64,000 nucleotides of DNA. Source: WLMZ01 sp037139095 (GTDB taxonomy: Bacteria; Actinomycetota; Acidimicrobiia; Acidimicrobiales; Ilumatobacteraceae). Below, piece by piece: positions 42,066 through 51,875 of the stretch; positions within the stretch are counted from its first letter, which is position 1, and each line of letters starts with the position of its first letter. Below the pieces are notes generated by a model that saw only the letters and a list, made by a program, of their open reading frames with translations, did no database searches and had not been told where the DNA came from. The stretch spans positions 1 through 64,000 of the forward strand of contig JBAXHD010000010.1 in the NCBI GenBank assembly GCA_037139095.1. Reading direction: 5' to 3'. The translations under genes and the position numbers were made by a program.

Positions 42066-45000
42066 TGCCAAAGCGCACCGACATCCACAGCATTTTGATC
42101 ATCGGCAGTGGCCCGATCGTTATCGGGCAAGCCTGCGAGTTCGACTACAGCGGTACTCAGGCATGCCGAGTGTTGCGCGAGGAGGGCTACCGAGTCATTC
42201 TCGCGAACTCGAATCCGGCCACCATCATGACCGACCCCGATTTTGCTGATGCCACCTATATCGAGCCGCTCACGCCCGAGGTCGTGGCGCGCATTATCGA
42301 GCGCGAGCGTCCCGACGCAGTGCTGCCAACGATGGGCGGTCAGACGGCTCTCAACATTGCAATGACCTTGTTTGAGCGCGGTCTCGTTGGCGTGCCGGGC
42401 ACGCCCGAGCTCATCGGAGCAAACGCCGAGGCCATCTCCACCGCCGAAGACCGTGAGAAGTTTAAGAAGGCGATGATCGAGATTGGTCTCGATGTGCCCG
42501 CCAGCGGCATCGCTCACACCCTCGCCGAAGCCATCGAGGTGCTCAAGACCATCGGCCTTCCGTGCATCATTCGACCGGCCTACATCCTTGGTGGTCGCGG
42601 CACGGGCATCGCATCAACGGTTGAAGAGTTCACGCACTTGGCCACCGAGGGCATTGCTTGCAGCCCCATCGGCGAGATTCTGGTCGAGACCAGCATCGCC
42701 GGCTGGAAGGAGTACGAACTCGAGGTCATGCGTGACCGCAATGACAACTGCGTCATCATCTGCTCTATCGAAAACTTCGATCCAATGGGTGTGCACACTG
42801 GCGACTCAATCACGGTGGCGCCAGCCCAAACGCTCAGCGATGTCGAGTATCAGCGCATGCGCGATGCGGCGTTTGCGTGTATTCGTCGTGTTGGTGTCGA
42901 GACTGGCGGATCCAACGTGCAGTTTGCGGTGAACCCGCTCAACGGCGATCAGGTCGTTATCGAGATGAACCCACGCGTGTCGCGTTCATCGGCGTTGGCC
43001 TCGAAGGCAACTGGGTTCCCCATTGCCAAGATGGCAGCGAAGCTCGCCGTTGGGTACACGCTCGACGAGATCCCCAATGACATCACCAAGATGACACCCG
43101 CCAGCTTCGAACCGAGCATCGACTACGTCGTCACCAAGATTCCGCGTTGGGCATTCGAGAAGCTGCCAGGCACCAGTGGTGTACTCGGCACACAGATGCA
43201 GAGCGTGGGCGAGGCAATGTCTATTGGTCGCACGTTCCCCGAGAGTTTGCAGAAGGGCCTTCGCTCGCTCGAGCAGGGCCGCATGGGGCTCAACTGCGAC
43301 CCGGCCGAGCTGCAATATGCCGAGCTCTCAGATGAGACACTGCTCGCCGCAGTTGGCATTCCAACACCCGAACGCATCTTCCAGGTTGGCGAACTTCTTC
43401 GCCGCTCGATCTCTATCGAAACGATTCACGACGCGTGTCGCATCGATCCATGGTTTCTCGATCAGATGAGCATGATCATCGAAGAGCGCACGGTGCTGAA
43501 CCAACGCGGATCCGCCGCGGTGCTCACCCGCGCCGAGTGGCGTCGCGCGAAGCGGCTTGGGTTTAGCGACGCACAGTTGGCCTTCCTCTGGAACGAATCC
43601 GAAGCACACGTTCGCTCCACCCGTGAAGCTGCCGGCGTCGTGCCCACATACAAGACTGTCGATACGTGTGCCGCCGAGTTCGCTGCGCAGACCCCGTATC
43701 ACTACAGCACCTACGAAGACGAAGACGAAGTGCGTCCGTCCACGAAGCCAAAGGTCATCATCTTGGGTTCGGGGCCCAACCGCATTGGTCAAGGCATCGA
43801 GTTCGACTACTGCTGTGTGCACGCGTCGTTCAGTCTGCGCGAGGCGGGCTTTGAGACCGTGATGGTCAACTGCAACCCCGAGACTGTCAGTACTGATTAC
43901 GACACCAGTGATCGTCTCTACTTCGAGCCGCTCACAAAGGAAGATGTGCTCAACGTCATCGCTGCCGAGACTGCGGCAAGTGGGGGAGTCGCCCCCAAGG
44001 TCATCGTGTCTCTGGGCGGACAGACACCCTTGAAGCTTTCGGGCGAGTTGCCCGCCAGCATCATCGCCGGCACCTCACCAGCGTCTATCGACCTCGCCGA
44101 AGATCGCGAGAAGTGGGCGGCGCTGTGTCAGAGCCTCAACATTCCTCAGCCTCCGGGTGGCACCGCATTCGATCTCGAGCAGGCGCTGCAGATTGTCGAC
44201 ACGGTTGGCTTCCCAGTGCTCGTTCGCCCGAGTTATGTGCTTGGTGGCCGCGGCATGCAGATTGTGCATGACCGAAACCATCTCGCTCGGGCGATGGCCG
44301 AGCTGTCTGGCTTTGGCAGCCTCGGCAAAGAGGGCGGACTCTCGTCTGAGCGCCCCGTGCTGGTCGATCGTTTCCTCGAGGATGCCACCGAAGTCGATGT
44401 CGACGCCGTGCGCGACCACACCGGCGAGGTCATCATCGGCGGCGTCATGGAGCACGTTGAAGAAGCCGGCATTCACAGTGGCGACTCAGCATGCGCAATT
44501 CCTCCGCAGACATTGCCGGGCTGGGTCGTCGAAGTCATCGAGTCATACACGCGGGCCATCGCTGCTGCTCTCGATGTTCGCGGTCTCATCAACGTTCAGT
44601 TCGCTGTGCTCGGCACAACGGTGTACGTCATCGAAGCGAACCCTCGTGCGAGCCGCACTGTTCCATTCGTTGCCAAAGCCACCGGTGTGCCGTTGGCCAA
44701 GGTGGCCACGCGAGTCATGCTTGGCGCTTCGCTCGCCGACCTTCGCACCGAGGGCTTGCTGCTCGACCCCGTGAGCAACGGTCATGTCTGTGTGAAAGAG
44801 GCCGTGCTGCCGTTTAGCCGATTCCCTGATGTCGACACGGCCCTCGGACCCGAAATGCGATCCACCGGCGAGGTCATGGGTATCGACACCACGTTCGGCC
44901 GAGCGTTCTTCAAGGCCGAGCTCGCAGCAGGAACACTCTTGCCCACGTCGGGCACCGTGTTCTTGTCCCTGGCCGACGGAGACAAGCCTGCCGGCATTGT

Positions 45001-45352
45001 CGTTGCCACTCGGCTTCGTCAACTCGGCCTCGGCATCGCGGCCACGGTTGGTACTGCTGCGTACCTCGCGAAGTTTGGGATCACCGTCGATCAGGTGGTG
45101 GGCAAGGTCAGCGAAGGCGCTGCGGTCACCGCCGTCGACCTCATTTCCGACGGCAAAGTGAGCTTCGTCGTGAACACGCCGCAGGGTCGGGGCGGCCGCA
45201 CCGATGGTGAACGCATTCGAAAGGCCGCAAACGTGCACCGAGTCAGCTCGGTCACCACCGTCGAAGCCGCTCTCGCCGCAATGCAAGGACTCTTCGAGCA
45301 GGCCGGTGAGCCACTCGAAGTTCGATCGCTTCAGGAATACCACGCCCGATGA
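42065..45352 (+). CDS. carB: Carbamoyl-phosphate synthase, large subunit
   Basis: A 1095-residue synthetase with two homologous halves. Each half has an ATP-grasp domain: GSGPIVIGQACEFDYSG opens the first, and GSGPNRIGQGIEFDYC the second near residue 565. The repeated RPAYILGGRGTG and RPSYVLGGRGMQ loops bind ATP; EANPRASRTVPFVAKATG marks the carbamate site. The C-terminal allosteric domain ends VVNTPQGRGGRTDGERIRKAA. It uses ammonia from CarA, bicarbonate and two ATP, feeding both pyrimidines and arginine. It overlaps pyrD (ATGA). Confidence 0.97.
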   Translation: MPKRTDIHSILIIGSGPIVIGQACEFDYSGTQACRVLREEGYRVILANSNPATIMTDPDFADATYIEPLTPEVVARIIERERPDAVLPTMGGQTALNIAMTLFERGLVGVPGTPELIGANAEAISTAEDREKFKKAMIEIGLDVPASGIAHTLAEAIEVLKTIGLPCIIRPAYILGGRGTGIASTVEEFTHLATEGIACSPIGEILVETSIAGWKEYELEVMRDRNDNCVIICSIENFDPMGVHTGDSITVAPAQTLSDVEYQRMRDAAFACIRRVGVETGGSNVQFAVNPLNGDQVVIEMNPRVSRSSALASKATGFPIAKMAAKLAVGYTLDEIPNDITKMTPASFEPSIDYVVTKIPRWAFEKLPGTSGVLGTQMQSVGEAMSIGRTFPESLQKGLRSLEQGRMGLNCDPAELQYAELSDETLLAAVGIPTPERIFQVGELLRRSISIETIHDACRIDPWFLDQMSMIIEERTVLNQRGSAAVLTRAEWRRAKRLGFSDAQLAFLWNESEAHVRSTREAAGVVPTYKTVDTCAAEFAAQTPYHYSTYEDEDEVRPSTKPKVIILGSGPNRIGQGIEFDYCCVHASFSLREAGFETVMVNCNPETVSTDYDTSDRLYFEPLTKEDVLNVIAAETAASGGVAPKVIVSLGGQTPLKLSGELPASIIAGTSPASIDLAEDREKWAALCQSLNIPQPPGGTAFDLEQALQIVDTVGFPVLVRPSYVLGGRGMQIVHDRNHLARAMAELSGFGSLGKEGGLSSERPVLVDRFLEDATEVDVDAVRDHTGEVIIGGVMEHVEEAGIHSGDSACAIPPQTLPGWVVEVIESYTRAIAAALDVRGLINVQFAVLGTTVYVIEANPRASRTVPFVAKATGVPLAKVATRVMLGASLADLRTEGLLLDPVSNGHVCVKEAVLPFSRFPDVDTALGPEMRSTGEVMGIDTTFGRAFFKAELAAGTLLPTSGTVFLSLADGDKPAGIVVATRLRQLGLGIAATVGTAAYLAKFGITVDQVVGKVSEGAAVTAVDLISDGKVSFVVNTPQGRGGRTDGERIRKAANVHRVSSVTTVEAALAAMQGLFEQAGEPLEVRSLQEYHAR

Positions 45353-46284
45353 GCGCGGCAACGCCTGCCTCCCAACCCGACATGTCCGTCATGGTTGGCT
45401 CGCTCGCGTTTGCCAATCCGATCATGACTGCATCGGGCACTTCGGGTCATGGCAGCGAGCTTGCGCCGTATGGCGATCTGGCGCGTCTTGGTGCAGTAGT
45501 GGTGAAGTCGTTGGCGCCCTACGAGTGGGCGGGCAACCCTGCCCCACGCGTGCACCCCACACCTCAGGGCATGATCAATGCCGTTGGGCTGCAAGGTGCT
45601 GGCGTGCAACGCTGGATACACGAAGAGCTCCCAGCCCTCGCGGCTACCGGAGCCAGGGTTGTGCTCAGTATCTGGGGTCGCTCGGTAGCCGACTATGCCG
45701 CCGCTGCCGAACAGGTCGCTGCGATTGGTTCGGCCGTAGCGGCTGTCGAGGTCAACTTGTCGTGCCCCAACCTCGAAGGGCGCCGCGGTATCTTCGCCCA
45801 TGACCCTGCGCTCAGCGCCGAGGTCATGGCTGCTACTGCCGTGTGTGGTCGTCCGCGCTGGGGCAAGCTCAGTCCAAACACCGATCGACTCGTCGAAGTT
45901 GCCGCAGCGGTTCACGAGGCCGGGGCCGAAGCAGTCACACTGATCAACACCTTGCTCGGCATGGTCATCGACCCGGTGACCCGGCGCCCAGCGTTAGGCA
46001 ACGGTGGGGGTGGTTTGTCGGGGCGCGCCATTCATCCGATTGCCGTGCGAGCTGTGTACGACGTTCATGCTGCGTTGCCCACGTTGCCGATCATCGGAGT
46101 GGGCGGAGTCGCTAGTGGATGGGACGCAGCCGAACTCATGTTGGCCGGAGCATCAGCGGTGCAGGTGGGAACGGCCACCTTTGCCGATCCGCGTGCTCCA
46201 TGGAATGTGCTCGAGCAACTCCAGCTGTGGGCGGCCGGCGAGGGTATCACTACGCTTCGCCAACTCACCGGTGCTACCGGGTGA
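45349..46284 (+). CDS. pyrD: Dihydroorotate dehydrogenase, class 1B-like catalytic subunit
   Basis: A 311-residue FMN TIM-barrel enzyme oxidising dihydroorotate to orotate. Class 1 (cytosolic) marks are NPIMTASGTSGHG at the N-terminus and VEVNLSCPNLEG with the catalytic Cys; there is no membrane-binding N-terminal helix as in class 2. Near the end, PIIGVGGVASGWDAAELMLAGASAVQVGTA binds the FMN phosphate. Class 1B enzymes normally need the PyrK iron-sulfur/FAD subunit, but no pyrK is adjacent, and pyrF, often found at this place, is also missing. It overlaps carB by 4 bases. Confidence 0.92.
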   Translation: MSAATPASQPDMSVMVGSLAFANPIMTASGTSGHGSELAPYGDLARLGAVVVKSLAPYEWAGNPAPRVHPTPQGMINAVGLQGAGVQRWIHEELPALAATGARVVLSIWGRSVADYAAAAEQVAAIGSAVAAVEVNLSCPNLEGRRGIFAHDPALSAEVMAATAVCGRPRWGKLSPNTDRLVEVAAAVHEAGAEAVTLINTLLGMVIDPVTRRPALGNGGGGLSGRAIHPIAVRAVYDVHAALPTLPIIGVGGVASGWDAAELMLAGASAVQVGTATFADPRAPWNVLEQLQLWAAGEGITTLRQLTGATG

Positions 46285-46351
46285 CTTCTGTCGTCGTTTG
46301 CGGTCGCAGGGAATGGCAGATAGCGAGGTGCTCGCGGGCTAGAGTTCGCAC

Positions 46352-46663
46352 ATGGCTACTCCTCCCGTACTCACCCCTGAACAGCGTGCAAACGCACTAG
46401 CGAAGGCCGCAGAGGCCCGTGCCGCTCGTGCCGAACTGAAGACTCAGCTCAAGCTTGGCTCGGTCACTCTTGCCGAAGCGTTGGCGTCCACCAGCAGCAC
46501 TGTCGGCAAGCTCAAGGTCGTCTCGATGCTTGAATCGCTCCCAGGCGTCGGCAAGGTCAAAGCTCGCAAGGTCATGACCGAAATCGGCATTGCCGACAAT
46601 CGTCGGGTCCAGGGCCTCGGCACCCAGCAGAAGCAGGCCTTGCTGGACCAGCTCGGCAAGTAA
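46352..46663 (+). CDS. mihF: Actinobacterial integration host factor
   Basis: A 103-residue basic DNA-binding protein of the mIHF family, which is unrelated in sequence to the HU/IHF fold. The core is ALAKAAEARAARAELKTQLK followed by KVVSMLESLPGVGKVKARKVM, where LPGVGKVKA is a helix-hairpin-helix/H2TH-type DNA contact. It compacts DNA and supports site-specific recombination in mycobacteria. In actinobacteria it lies directly before gmk, as here, which supports the call. ATG at 46352; the next gene begins 16 bases after the stop. Confidence 0.93.
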   Translation: MATPPVLTPEQRANALAKAAEARAARAELKTQLKLGSVTLAEALASTSSTVGKLKVVSMLESLPGVGKVKARKVMTEIGIADNRRVQGLGTQQKQALLDQLGK

Positions 46664-46679
46664 TGCTGCAGCGGTGCTC

Positions 46680-47270
46680 GTGAGCCACGGCGCGCCGCTC
46701 ATCATCGTTGTTTCGGGCCCCGGTGGGGTCGGTAAAGGAACGATCGTTGAGGAGCTTGTGAAGCGAGATCCAAAGCTGTGGCTCAGCCGCAGCTGGACCA
46801 CTCGCGCTCAACGCGCGGGAGAAGCCAACGACGCCTATGTTTTCGCAACTCGATCTGAGTTCGAACAACGTATTGCCGATGGCGGATTCCTCGAATGGAC
46901 CGAGTTTCTCGGAAACTATTACGGAACGCCCAACCCTGAGCCGCTCGACAAGCTCGATCTTGTACTCGAGATTGAAGTCGACGGCGCTCGCCAGGTGACC
47001 AAGATTCGCGAAGATGCTGTGCTGATCTTCGTGTTGCCTCCATCTCGCGCCGAGCAGGAGCGCAGGTTGCGCGGCAGGGGCGATGCTGACCAAAAAGTTG
47101 CCGAGCGCTTGCGAAAAGCCGAAGACGAAGAGCCTGTTGGGATGGCACTGGCCGATTATGTGGTTGTCAACGACGACCTCGAACACACCATCGATGAAAT
47201 GCTTACGATCATCTCGCACTGCCGCAACAACCCCAACCGGGTGAGCGCCCGCGTGGGCCACGATCACTAG
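46680..47270 (+). CDS. gmk: Guanylate kinase
   Basis: A 196-residue GMP kinase. The P-loop is VVSGPGGVGKGTIVEEL near the N-terminus; LSRSWTTRAQRAGEANDAYVF binds GMP, and GGFLEWTEFLGNYYGTP with EIEVDGARQV completes the GMP site. It differs from the common SGPSGxGKxT in having GPGGVGKGT. There is no ATG at the expected place; GTG at 46680 or 46674 starts it. It is in the usual mihF-gmk-rpoZ order. Confidence 0.94.
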   Translation: MSHGAPLIIVVSGPGGVGKGTIVEELVKRDPKLWLSRSWTTRAQRAGEANDAYVFATRSEFEQRIADGGFLEWTEFLGNYYGTPNPEPLDKLDLVLEIEVDGARQVTKIREDAVLIFVLPPSRAEQERRLRGRGDADQKVAERLRKAEDEEPVGMALADYVVVNDDLEHTIDEMLTIISHCRNNPNRVSARVGHDH

Positions 47271-47337
47271 ATAAATACAGAATCCGCTGCCGTGACCGCT
47301 AAGCTTTCACGGCTACTTACCGAGGAGGCCGCTGCCC

Positions 47338-47634
47338 ATGGCGCGTACCAACGACACGATGATGAATCCACCGATCGAGGAGCTTCTCGAACGTACTGAT
47401 TCCAAATTCAGCCTCGTCACGCTGGCGGCGCGACGCGCTCGTCAGATCAACTCGTATTTCAACCAGCTCGGCGACGGTCTCGGTCACATGGTTCCTCCTC
47501 AGGTGTCATCGATCGCCCGCAAGCCGCTCAGCATCAGCTTCGAAGAGATCGCTGCCGACAAGATCGTGCCGGTTCCGGTAGCTGTCGCTGTCGTAGAAGA
47601 GGCCGCAGCCGACGAGGCTGACACCGCCGTCTGA
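47338..47634 (+). CDS. rpoZ: RNA polymerase omega subunit
   Basis: A 98-residue omega subunit that stabilises beta-prime during RNA polymerase assembly. The conserved block NPPIEELLERTDSKFSLVTLAARRARQIN corresponds to the MNPPIxxLL...SKY.LV..A.KRARQI signature. The acidic C-terminal tail EEAAADEADTAV is variable in the family. A strong GAGGAGG site stands 9 bases before the ATG. It lies between gmk and coaBC as in other actinobacteria. Confidence 0.95.
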   Translation: MARTNDTMMNPPIEELLERTDSKFSLVTLAARRARQINSYFNQLGDGLGHMVPPQVSSIARKPLSISFEEIAADKIVPVPVAVAVVEEAAADEADTAV

Positions 47635-47648
47635 GACGGAGGTTCGCC

Positions 47649-48848
47649 ATGTCGGCAGTGCACGGCAAGACCATTGTCGTCGGTGTAACCGGCGGTATTG
47701 CTGCGTACAAGGCAGTCGAAGTGTGTCGCCGTTTGGTCGATGCGGGCGCCCACGTGGTGCCGGTGATGACCGAGAGCGCCGAACGATTTATTGGCCGCAC
47801 CACGCTCTCTGCGCTCTCTAGCGAGCCAGTGCAAACCAGTTTGTGGGACGAGGCTTCGCCCATCCCACACACCAAGCTTGGTCAGCGCGCCGACCTCATC
47901 ATCGTGGCCCCGGCTACCGCCCATCTCATCGCTGCGTACACAGCTGGGCTCAGCACCGATCTCCTCACCAACACCTTGTTGGCAACGCGCGCGCCGGTCA
48001 TCGTGTGTCCAGCGATGCACACCGAAATGTGGGAGCACGCTTCGGTGCAAGACAATCTCGAGGTGTTGCGCCGTCGAGGCGTGGTCATTGTTCACCCCGA
48101 TCAGGGCCGCCTCGCTGGTGGCGATGTGGGCACGGGGCGCCTTGCATCTCCTGAGCGAATTGTGGCGGCCGCCGAGCGGGTTCTTGGTCCGGCCGATTTC
48201 GTTGGCGTGCGCGTTGTCGTTACCGCCGGCGGCACTCGTGAGCCCATCGATGCAGTGCGCGTCATCGCCAACCGCAGTAGCGGCAAGCAGGGTTACGCCA
48301 TCGCCGCCGAGGCTGCATCACGCGGCGCGATTGTCACGCTCATCTCCACTGTCGATCTCCCCATACCTGTCGACGTCGAGTTGATCACGGTCGAGACCGC
48401 CGCCGAAATGGACGCTGCGGTCACCTCCGCTGCCGGCTCAGCCGATGTCGTAGTGATGGCTGCCGCCGTCGCCGATTTTCGTCCAGCGCATGCTGTCGAC
48501 AACAAAATTAAGAAATCGACGGGGGCGTTCGATCTCACTCTCGAGTCCACCGACGACATTTTGGCGGGGCTCGGCGAGCGCAAGGCCGCTGGCCAAACAT
48601 TGGTCGGCTTCGCCGCAGAGACCGACGACCTTGTTGCCAACGCAGAGGCGAAGATGCGCCGAAAGAATCTCGATCTCGTCGTTGCTAACGATGTCAGTGC
48701 TGCTGGCGTAGGCTTCCAGCACGACACCAACGCTGTATGTTTGCTTCGGCCCGACACAGCAATGGTCACGATCAGCCTCACCGACAAACGGTCGGTTGCT
48801 CGCGCGGTTCTCGATGCGATAGCCGAGATTCGGCTCGCCAAGTCGTGA
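47649..48848 (+). CDS. coaBC: Bifunctional phosphopantothenoylcysteine synthetase/decarboxylase
   Basis: A 399-residue two-domain coenzyme A enzyme. Residues ~1-180 are the FMN-dependent decarboxylase CoaC: TGGIAAYKAVEVCRRLVDAG, then PATAHLIAAYTAGLSTDLLTN and CPAMHTEMWEH. Residues ~185-395 are CoaB: VVVTAGGTREPIDAVRVIANRSSGKQGYAIA and VMAAAVADFRP, ending with the KKxxxLDLVVAND-like motif KNLDLVVANDVS. It makes 4'-phosphopantetheine precursors from phosphopantothenate and cysteine. It is followed by metK after 61 bases. Confidence 0.95.
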   Translation: MSAVHGKTIVVGVTGGIAAYKAVEVCRRLVDAGAHVVPVMTESAERFIGRTTLSALSSEPVQTSLWDEASPIPHTKLGQRADLIIVAPATAHLIAAYTAGLSTDLLTNTLLATRAPVIVCPAMHTEMWEHASVQDNLEVLRRRGVVIVHPDQGRLAGGDVGTGRLASPERIVAAAERVLGPADFVGVRVVVTAGGTREPIDAVRVIANRSSGKQGYAIAAEAASRGAIVTLISTVDLPIPVDVELITVETAAEMDAAVTSAAGSADVVVMAAAVADFRPAHAVDNKIKKSTGAFDLTLESTDDILAGLGERKAAGQTLVGFAAETDDLVANAEAKMRRKNLDLVVANDVSAAGVGFQHDTNAVCLLRPDTAMVTISLTDKRSVARAVLDAIAEIRLAKS

Positions 48849-48909
48849 CATACTCATTCAGTTTTAACGTGACAATCTCAACCATCGACATCAATCGGGG
48901 AGCAGTGCA

Positions 48910-50103
48910 GTGAGCAAGTGGACATTCACAAGTGAGAGCGTGACCGAGGGTCATCCCGACAAGATGGCCGACCAGGTCAGCGATGCCGTCCTCGATGCCA
49001 TCCTGGCCGAAGATCCACATGGTCGCGTTGCCTGTGAGACATTGCTCACCACTGGCTTGTGCGTGGTGGCTGGCGAGATCACTACGTCCGCCTATGTCGA
49101 TATCCCCAAGTTGGCTCGTGAGGTCATCAAAGAGATCGGCTACGACAACGCGTTGTATGGCTTCGACGGCAACACCTGTGGCGTCATCGTCAGCATCGAC
49201 GAGCAAAGTGCTGACATCGCTCAAGGTGTCGACAAGAGCGAAGAGCTTCGTGGCGGCAAGGCCGGCGAAGACACCATCAACGGTCAAGGCGCTGGCGACC
49301 AAGGAATGATGTTTGGCTACGCATGCAATGAGACCCCCGATCTGATGCCGCTACCAATCTGGTTGGCGCACCGTTTGGCCGAGCGTCTCAGCGAAGTTCG
49401 TAAGTCGGGCGCTGTTCCGTATCTGCGCCCCGATGGCAAGACTCAGGTCACCTTCGATTATGAGCACGGCATTCCCGTGCGCCTCTCGCATGTGCTCATC
49501 AGCACTCAGCATCAAGACGGCGTTGACCGCGACACGATGATCCGCCCCGACCTCATCGAGCAGGTCATCAGGCCCATCGTTCCGGCAGCCTTCGCCGACG
49601 ATGACTACAACGTGTACGTCAACCCAACCGGCAAGTTCGTTGTCGGTGGGCCTCATGGCGACACGGGCCTCACTGGGCGCAAGATCATTGTCGACACCTA
49701 CGGCGGCATGGGTCGCCACGGTGGCGGAGCGTTCAGCGGTAAGGACCCCAGCAAGGTCGACCGTTCGGCTGCCTATGCAGCGCGTTGGGTCGCCAAGCAT
49801 GTGGTTGCTTCGGGGGCAGCGTCGCGTTGTGAAGTGCAAGTGGCGTACGCAATCGGTATGGCTCAGCCAGTCAGCATTTTGGTCGAGACATTCGGTACGC
49901 ACACGGTCGATCCTTCGGTCATCGAATCTGCTGTTCGCGATGTCTTCGACCTGCGTCCCGCCGCAATCGTTCGCGACCTCGATCTCAAGCGCCCGATCTT
50001 CCGCAAGACAGCCGCCTACGGTCACTTTGGTCGCTCGTTGCCAGAGTTCACTTGGGAGAACGTCAGCCGTTTGGCCGACTTCAAGGCAGCGATCGGCGCC
50101 TGA
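48910..50103 (+). CDS. metK: S-adenosylmethionine synthetase
   Basis: A 397-residue tetrameric enzyme making SAM from methionine and ATP. Hallmarks are FTSESVTEGHPDKMADQVSDAVLD at the start, GAGDQGMMFGYACNET (about residue 123-138), and GGGAFSGKDPSKVDRSAAYAARW near residue 276. The start is GTG with GGGGAGCAG upstream. No SAM riboswitch fold is seen in the short leader. The order coaBC-metK-priA is standard in actinobacteria. Confidence 0.97.
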   Translation: MSKWTFTSESVTEGHPDKMADQVSDAVLDAILAEDPHGRVACETLLTTGLCVVAGEITTSAYVDIPKLAREVIKEIGYDNALYGFDGNTCGVIVSIDEQSADIAQGVDKSEELRGGKAGEDTINGQGAGDQGMMFGYACNETPDLMPLPIWLAHRLAERLSEVRKSGAVPYLRPDGKTQVTFDYEHGIPVRLSHVLISTQHQDGVDRDTMIRPDLIEQVIRPIVPAAFADDDYNVYVNPTGKFVVGGPHGDTGLTGRKIIVDTYGGMGRHGGGAFSGKDPSKVDRSAAYAARWVAKHVVASGAASRCEVQVAYAIGMAQPVSILVETFGTHTVDPSVIESAVRDVFDLRPAAIVRDLDLKRPIFRKTAAYGHFGRSLPEFTWENVSRLADFKAAIGA

Positions 50104-50108
50104 TTCTG

Positions 50109-51875
50109 GTGACGCCACCGGCGTCGCCGGAACTACTGGTAGCTCGGGTCGTTCCCGATGTCTCCGGTCTTGATCGGCAGTTCGATTACCTCGTTCCCGA
50201 CAAGCTGCGCGATCGCGTGGTTATCGGCGCGCTCGTTCGCATCACGCTCAATGGCCGTCGCATCGGCGGTTGGGTCGTTGCGGTTGGCCCACCTGATCCA
50301 AACATCGCTATCGACAAACTGTTAGCTATCACCAAGGTCACGGGCATTGGGCCGGCGCAAGACGTCATCCAATTAGCTCGTTGGGCCAGCGTGCGCTGGG
50401 CTGGCCCGTTGAGAGCGTTCCTCGTGTCAGCCTCGCCGCCAGGGGCAGTTATCGCGTTGCCGGCCGCCGGAACCGGCGGTGCGGTTCCCGAACCGGTGCA
50501 TCATGGCGCGCGTCAGGTGCTGTCAGCCGGAGGTGGCGTGCTTCGCTTGCCTCCAGCGGCCGATGTGGTGCCCGTTGTGCTTGCGGCTTGTGCGCTGGGT
50601 CCGGCACTGGTGGTGACGCCATCGGTGCATCAGGCACGCATGGTCGCTGTTCGATTGCGCCGCGCTGGTCGCACCGTTGCCGTGCTTCCTCACGAGTGGG
50701 CAGCCGCTGCCGGTGGAGTCGATGTTGTGATCGGAGCGCGCACCGTTGTGTGGGCTCCGTGCGCCGGTCTTCGCTCGGTGGTTGTGCTCGACGAACACGA
50801 CGAAGGGCTGCAAGACGAGCGTCAGCCCACGTGGCATGCCCGAGATGTCGCCTGCGAGCGAGCGCGCCAGGCCGGCGTGCCAGTGATGCTCGTGTCGCCA
50901 TGCCCCAGTGCCACAGCGGTTGCGTCGGTAGGCATCAGCAACGTCTTTCGTCCGTCAGTCGGTGACGAACGCGCGGGTTGGCCGATTGTCGAGATTGTCG
51001 ACCGCACGCGTGAAGAGCCGTGGCAGCGCAGCCTCGCTACATCGGCGCTCATTCGGCATCTCCGCGACCCGCAGCGCCAAGTGGTGTGCGTGCTCAATAC
51101 AACTGGTCGAGCCCGACTCCTGGCTTGTCGAAGCTGTCGAGCAATGCAGCGCTGCGAAGTGTGCGAGGCGGCGGTGGCGCAGCACGACAACGGCCAGTTT
51201 GTGTGCGGGCGATGCAGCAAGGAGCGCCCTCCCGTGTGTCAGGCATGCGGCGCTGGCGCGTTTGCCGTGTTGCGCATTGGTGTTACTCGTTTACGAGAAG
51301 AACTCGAGGCTGCAGCGGGGCGGCCGGTGGTGGCTATCGACGCCAAGGCCGCCGATACCGAGGCGGTGCCCGACGCGGGGGTCTACGTCGGAACCGAGGC
51401 AGCGTTGCATCGTGTGCGCCGCGCAGACACCGTTGCGTTTGTCGACTTCGATGCCGAGTTGCTTGCTCCGCGATATCGAGCCACCGAAGAAGCGCTTGGC
51501 TTGCTGGCGCGCGCGGCCAGGCTTGTTGGTGGTCGTGCCGATGGCGGTCGAATCTTGGTGCAGACCTTCTTGCCCAAGCACGAGGTGCTCGATGCGGTGT
51601 TGCATGCAGATCCGGGCCGACTCATGGTCAAAGAGTTGCAACGACGGGCCGCTCTCGGCTTCCCCCCGTCAGGCGCGTTAGCCGTAGCGAGTGGACCCGG
51701 TGCTGCCGAATTCGTCGGCGGCTTGGCGCTGACGTCTGTTCAGGCCGCTGCTGTCTCAGATGGCACGTATCTGTTGCGCGCCGCAAACTGGAGTGAGCTC
51801 GGCCAAGCGATTGCGGCCACCCCGCGACCACGTGGCAGTCGGGTTCGTATCGAGGTTGATCCGCCTCGTATTTAG
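50109..51875 (+). CDS. priA: PriA-like primosomal protein, helicase motifs degenerate
   Basis: A 588-residue homologue of the replication restart protein PriA. The N-terminal DNA 3'-end binding domain is kept (VARVVPDVSGLDRQFDYLVPD). The Walker A GxTGSGKT is absent: the region reads LGPALVVTPSVHQ, and the DEAH box is altered to DEHDEG. The zinc-binding Cys cluster is kept (CRSCRAMQRCEVC, CGRCSKERPPVCQACG). Helicase activity is therefore unlikely, which is the known state of actinobacterial PriA. GTG at 50109 is chosen, 5 bases after metK. It overlaps the convergent methyltransferase gene by 4 bases. Confidence 0.9.
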   Translation: MTPPASPELLVARVVPDVSGLDRQFDYLVPDKLRDRVVIGALVRITLNGRRIGGWVVAVGPPDPNIAIDKLLAITKVTGIGPAQDVIQLARWASVRWAGPLRAFLVSASPPGAVIALPAAGTGGAVPEPVHHGARQVLSAGGGVLRLPPAADVVPVVLAACALGPALVVTPSVHQARMVAVRLRRAGRTVAVLPHEWAAAAGGVDVVIGARTVVWAPCAGLRSVVVLDEHDEGLQDERQPTWHARDVACERARQAGVPVMLVSPCPSATAVASVGISNVFRPSVGDERAGWPIVEIVDRTREEPWQRSLATSALIRHLRDPQRQVVCVLNTTGRARLLACRSCRAMQRCEVCEAAVAQHDNGQFVCGRCSKERPPVCQACGAGAFAVLRIGVTRLREELEAAAGRPVVAIDAKAADTEAVPDAGVYVGTEAALHRVRRADTVAFVDFDAELLAPRYRATEEALGLLARAARLVGGRADGGRILVQTFLPKHEVLDAVLHADPGRLMVKELQRRAALGFPPSGALAVASGPGAAEFVGGLALTSVQAAAVSDGTYLLRAANWSELGQAIAATPRPRGSRVRIEVDPPRI

